DNA from: Nostoc linckia FACHB-104
GTDB lineage: Bacteria > Cyanobacteriota > Cyanobacteriia > Cyanobacteriales > Nostocaceae
Length of the DNA stretch: 64,000 nt
Reading direction: 5' to 3'
NCBI RefSeq assembly: GCF_014696615.1
Contig: NZ_JACJQJ010000024.1
Location: 1-64,000 of the forward strand
The position numbers and the translations under genes were made by a program. The first letter of the stretch is position 1; each line of letters begins with the position of its first letter. The notes beneath the pieces were generated by a model. That model worked only from the letters and a program-made list of their open reading frames with translations. It had not been told where the DNA came from and ran no database searches. Below, piece after piece: positions 61,139 through 64,000 of this stretch.

Positions 61139-64000
61139 TCAAATACCTGGACTTCCGGCTCGTCTCACTGCTCCTACTAATAAAGCTCTGATCTGTTGTA
61201 GAGTATTTTTACCCTGATTAATCTGTCCTGCCATTTCGGGTTTTTCTTTAAGCATTTGTGTCACAGCATCTGGATCAATAGCAGAATCAGTCCATTTTCC
61301 AATAATTAATTGAAGATGCAAGGAGGTTGTGCCTAAAATTCTATCTGCTTGTTCTATTTCATCTTTTGTTCTTGCATCTCGCCTAAACTTAATGGCCAAA
61401 ATAAATTGCCTTAGTGTATATAGAAGTTCCTGTTTAGTACTGCCATGAATACGAGAGTTCTGATCCCCATTAGGAGATGGAGAATCTTTATCTTTGTCTA
61501 CGGTCAGCTCAAACACAGGATTGGATAGTAAATTCTTTAAAGAGCTAACAGATACAATTAAAACTCGTCCTTCAGATAAATTACTAATTTCTTCTATCTC
61601 TGATAACCAGTCAGATACTGATTGCTTAATACTATTATTGAAGACATGATCTTTTCTCTTAAATCCTGATGATTTACTAGCGCTACCCTTATGTTTACCG
61701 CTGCTAGCAATATATTGATATTCCCAATTATTTCCTCCATCTACTACTGTTATTGATTTAAAGATAGGATGTTTTGATTTGATAGTTGTTGCGACTTTTT
61801 CTGCATCTTGTCGTTCTATTTTCCCATCTTTTAAATATTTTTGCTCTTCTTGATCAATTTCATCTAAACCTGCTTCAACCTTCTTGTCGTGCTCTGGATC
61901 GGTTACTCCTGCTTCACCTTCTTTATCTTTGCCAATTCCAAATAGACTCTTGACTTTATCTACAATAAAATTCGCTAGCTTGGTAATCGCGTTCCAAACT
62001 TTATCTTGGATGCTCTTAATTGTCTTTTGGATGGGTTCAGCAACGTTACCTAAACCAATGAAGCGCGCCAAGAAACCGAGCATTACTGGAATTGCCCTTG
62101 CCATTGATTGTTCTACAAAGTTGGCAGCAGTACCGATCGCACCTGCGGCGATGCTACCAATTGATTTAGTCACGGCTGTTACCAGCATGGCAATTTGCTG
62201 CGCCCGTTCCATGAAGAAGGCGACGGTGTTGTAGACAGAAATAATTGCCTGAATTACGGCTCCCGCTGGGTTGAACATACTGATCAACTTGGTAATGGCG
62301 GCTGTGACAATTCTGCTCTTCACCCAATCTTGAATTGCCCCAATTACCATATCTTTGAGAGAACCGATGAATTCCACTAGTTTCTCCCAAGCTGCTGCTA
62401 GCCCTTTAGTAGCAATGGTTACTAAGAAATCAAAGACTTTCTCAATTCTGGCTACTGCTTTTTCACCAATCAAACCTACCAGTACGCCACGCAAACGGGT
62501 ATAAGTTGCACCCAATACTTGTAGTACTAGAGAGACAATGCTTTCCATGTCAAATTTTTGGGGTAAAGCAATTCCCGCACTGGCTAACGCTCCAAATAGC
62601 CAGCCCATTAACCCCGCTTTTAAGTGTGTTGTAATATTGCTAGAAAACTGCTGGAATCCTTGCTTGACTGATTTAATCAGGTTACCTGCAAAAGCAATGG
62701 GATTCTGAATAATTTGAGAAAAGACATTACCCGCTTGCTTGACTGCGCCCACGATCGCACCAGCAAAGGGCCCGGCAAGTCTGAGTACGCCTTCAAACAC
62801 GAATTCTAGTACTTTCTTGCCAACTGCGATCGCAAATTCTCCAATGCGTTTAATTGGCGGCCCGAAGATGTTCTGAATCTTCTCAAAAGCTTTCAACGGG
62901 CTAGTAATATCGTTAATTGACAGCGCATTCCAGATTTGGCTAAATAGTGCTTTAATTCCTTCCCAAGTAAGGTTGAGGCGTTTAATTTCTTGTTCTAGCC
63001 AAGTAGTGGCGCGATCAATAGCACCGGATTCCTGTAAGTTCTTAAAGGTTTCTTTGCCACCGGGAACTAGTTCTAGAAAACCACCAATAAAGTTGGTTGC
63101 ATTGCGTTCTACCGCATCGCCTGTAACTGGGTCTTTACCCAGAATCACTGTCAACAGTTTATAACCTGGAACTTTTTCTTTGACGAATTGACCAACAGGT
63201 TTAATAATTGCTTCTTTAATGAATTCTATGACTTTGCTAACCACAGACGCGGCAAAGTTCATAATCCGCTGCACAGTTGGGCCAAAGATACCGCGAATTT
63301 TGGCAAAAGCTCCCTCAAATCCATCCCAAACACTGACTTCATCCCAAGCGCGGCTAAACAGAGCTTTGATGCCATCCCAGGTAATGTTAAGTTGTTGTAC
63401 TTGGGCATTTAACCAAGCAAAAGCGCGATCGAGAACACCTGTTTCTTGTAGGGTTTTAAATATCAAATCTCCGCCGGGAACTAGTCCCATCAAACCACGC
63501 ACGAGATTGACAGCACTGCGTTCAACTGGTCTGTTACTAATGGGGTTACGTCCCAATAGCACCGTTAATAGTGTAAAGCCGGGAATATTGGCGGCTTTAT
63601 CTGCCACCCAATTGAGAATCGTATCCAGTCCCAACTTCTGCACTTGGGGAGGCACAGTACTAATGGCTAATGGTTTACGCTGGGCGTAACTTGGCTCAGT
63701 AGTTAAAGACACTCCCGATTTAGCATTGAATGTATTTTCCTGCGCTACAGTTTGGTGTGGCTGTACTGTGGTGGGAGATGCAGTAGGCGGTGGTTGTTGC
63801 TGAACTGTATGAGTTAATTCATGAGCTAATAGCCATTTACCCTGACTACTTTGGGGGTCATAGCGTCCGGCATTAAAGAAGATATCTTTTTTAATGGTGA
63901 AAGCCTCAGCATTCAATTCTCTGGCAGCTTTGTTAGCACTGGCATCTTTGTGAATGCGTACATCCCCTAAGTTGTAGCCAAAACGTGACTCGAAGAATCC
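61139..64000 (-). CDS. Giant DUF4157 (eCIS-core) protein, N-terminus beyond window
   Basis: At least 953 residues, open to the window edge. At the edge: GFFESRFGYNLGDVRIHKDA, LNAEAFTIKKDIFFNAGRYD and the zinc-protease-like LLAHELTHTVQQ (near 63815), the eCIS-core/DUF4157 signature. A Thr/Pro/Gln linker follows. Two homologous ~110-residue blocks: PGFTLLTVLLGRNP...LNIT WDGIKALFSRAW and PGYKLLTVILGKDP...LNLT WEGIKALFSQIW. A long amphipathic helical stretch ends at about 61950, then a soluble C-terminal part (KYLKDGKIERQDAEKVATTI ... VVDGGNNWEYQYIASSGKHK). Likely an injected or structural cargo; the C-terminal domain is not recognised as a known toxin. Confidence 0.9.
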   Translation of the reverse strand, partial: GFFESRFGYNLGDVRIHKDASANKAARELNAEAFTIKKDIFFNAGRYDPQSSQGKWLLAHELTHTVQQQPPPTASPTTVQPHQTVAQENTFNAKSGVSLTTEPSYAQRKPLAISTVPPQVQKLGLDTILNWVADKAANIPGFTLLTVLLGRNPISNRPVERSAVNLVRGLMGLVPGGDLIFKTLQETGVLDRAFAWLNAQVQQLNITWDGIKALFSRAWDEVSVWDGFEGAFAKIRGIFGPTVQRIMNFAASVVSKVIEFIKEAIIKPVGQFVKEKVPGYKLLTVILGKDPVTGDAVERNATNFIGGFLELVPGGKETFKNLQESGAIDRATTWLEQEIKRLNLTWEGIKALFSQIWNALSINDITSPLKAFEKIQNIFGPPIKRIGEFAIAVGKKVLEFVFEGVLRLAGPFAGAIVGAVKQAGNVFSQIIQNPIAFAGNLIKSVKQGFQQFSSNITTHLKAGLMGWLFGALASAGIALPQKFDMESIVSLVLQVLGATYTRLRGVLVGLIGEKAVARIEKVFDFLVTIATKGLAAAWEKLVEFIGSLKDMVIGAIQDWVKSRIVTAAITKLISMFNPAGAVIQAIISVYNTVAFFMERAQQIAMLVTAVTKSIGSIAAGAIGTAANFVEQSMARAIPVMLGFLARFIGLGNVAEPIQKTIKSIQDKVWNAITKLANFIVDKVKSLFGIGKDKEGEAGVTDPEHDKKVEAGLDEIDQEEQKYLKDGKIERQDAEKVATTIKSKHPIFKSITVVDGGNNWEYQYIASSGKHKGSASKSSGFKRKDHVFNNSIKQSVSDWLSEIEEISNLSEGRVLIVSVSSLKNLLSNPVFELTVDKDKDSPSPNGDQNSRIHGSTKQELLYTLRQFILAIKFRRDARTKDEIEQADRILGTTSLHLQLIIGKWTDSAIDPDAVTQMLKEKPEMAGQINQGKNTLQQIRALLVGAVRRAGSPGI

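Overview
The window is chromosomal DNA of a filamentous, nitrogen-fixing (very probably heterocyst-forming, Nostoc/Calothrix-like) cyanobacterium. Evidence is the frequent HIP1 octamer GCGATCGC, families of intergenic 7-bp tandem repeats typical of Nostocales, two nif gene clusters, and cyanobacterial marker proteins (IctB-like transporter, cyanoexosortase, DUF2949, thylakoid-type cyclophilin, kinase-WD40 protein). No rRNA or tRNA gene and no CRISPR array was recognised.

Layout. 1-2.6 kb (minus): accessory DNA (winged-helix replication-like protein, duplicated-domain protein, XRE regulator, transporter remnant) lying exactly where nifS-nifU normally follow fdxN. 2.8-4.7 kb (minus): fdxN and nifB. 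5.7-19.5 kb: variable region with an oxidoreductase, a NACHT-HEAT STAND NTPase, a filamentous-haemagglutinin-type secreted protein, a cluster of intact and broken toxin-antitoxin genes, a Uma2 protein, a Ser/Thr kinase-WD40 protein, an HNH nuclease and an 11-copy 21-bp tandem repeat. 20.1-24.7 kb (plus): second nif cluster cysE(nifP)-orf-DUF2949-nifV-nifZ-nifT and a 2Fe-2S protein. 24.8-26.1 kb: decayed toxin-antitoxin and nuclease genes. 26.2-42.8 kb: housekeeping (acyltransferase, proS, GerMN protein, ArsR regulator, efp-accB, cyclophilin, thiL, gap2, nadD, murC-murB, YbaB, low-molecular-weight phosphatase, LuxR-type response regulator, smpB). 43.1-54.8 kb: WGxxGxxG protein, IctB/O-antigen-ligase-like membrane protein, a histidine-kinase-like protein lacking its histidine, then an exopolysaccharide/exosortase run (aminotransferase, cyanoexosortase, its partner, Wza-like and Wzc-like proteins). 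55.0-56.6 kb: two tandem rhomboid proteases. 56.8-64.0 kb: part of an extracellular contractile injection system (eCIS) island: the eCIS AAA+ ATPase, a membrane protein, two tiny proteins, a YbjN-domain protein and a very large DUF4157 (eCIS-core) protein that runs off the window.

How it fits together. FdxN and NifB serve FeMo-cofactor assembly, NifV supplies homocitrate, CysE/NifP supplies O-acetylserine for cysteine and so sulfur, and NifZ/NifT are nitrogenase maturation factors. The regions upstream of nifB and of cysE, about 15 kb apart and in opposite orientation, share the same ordered set of sequence boxes with matching helical spacing, consistent with one activator (CnfR/PatB type) switching on both clusters. 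The most system-like unexplained content is the eCIS island at the right end and the NACHT-HEAT protein. The possible interruption of the nif operon at fdxN is the most notable structural question on the left.
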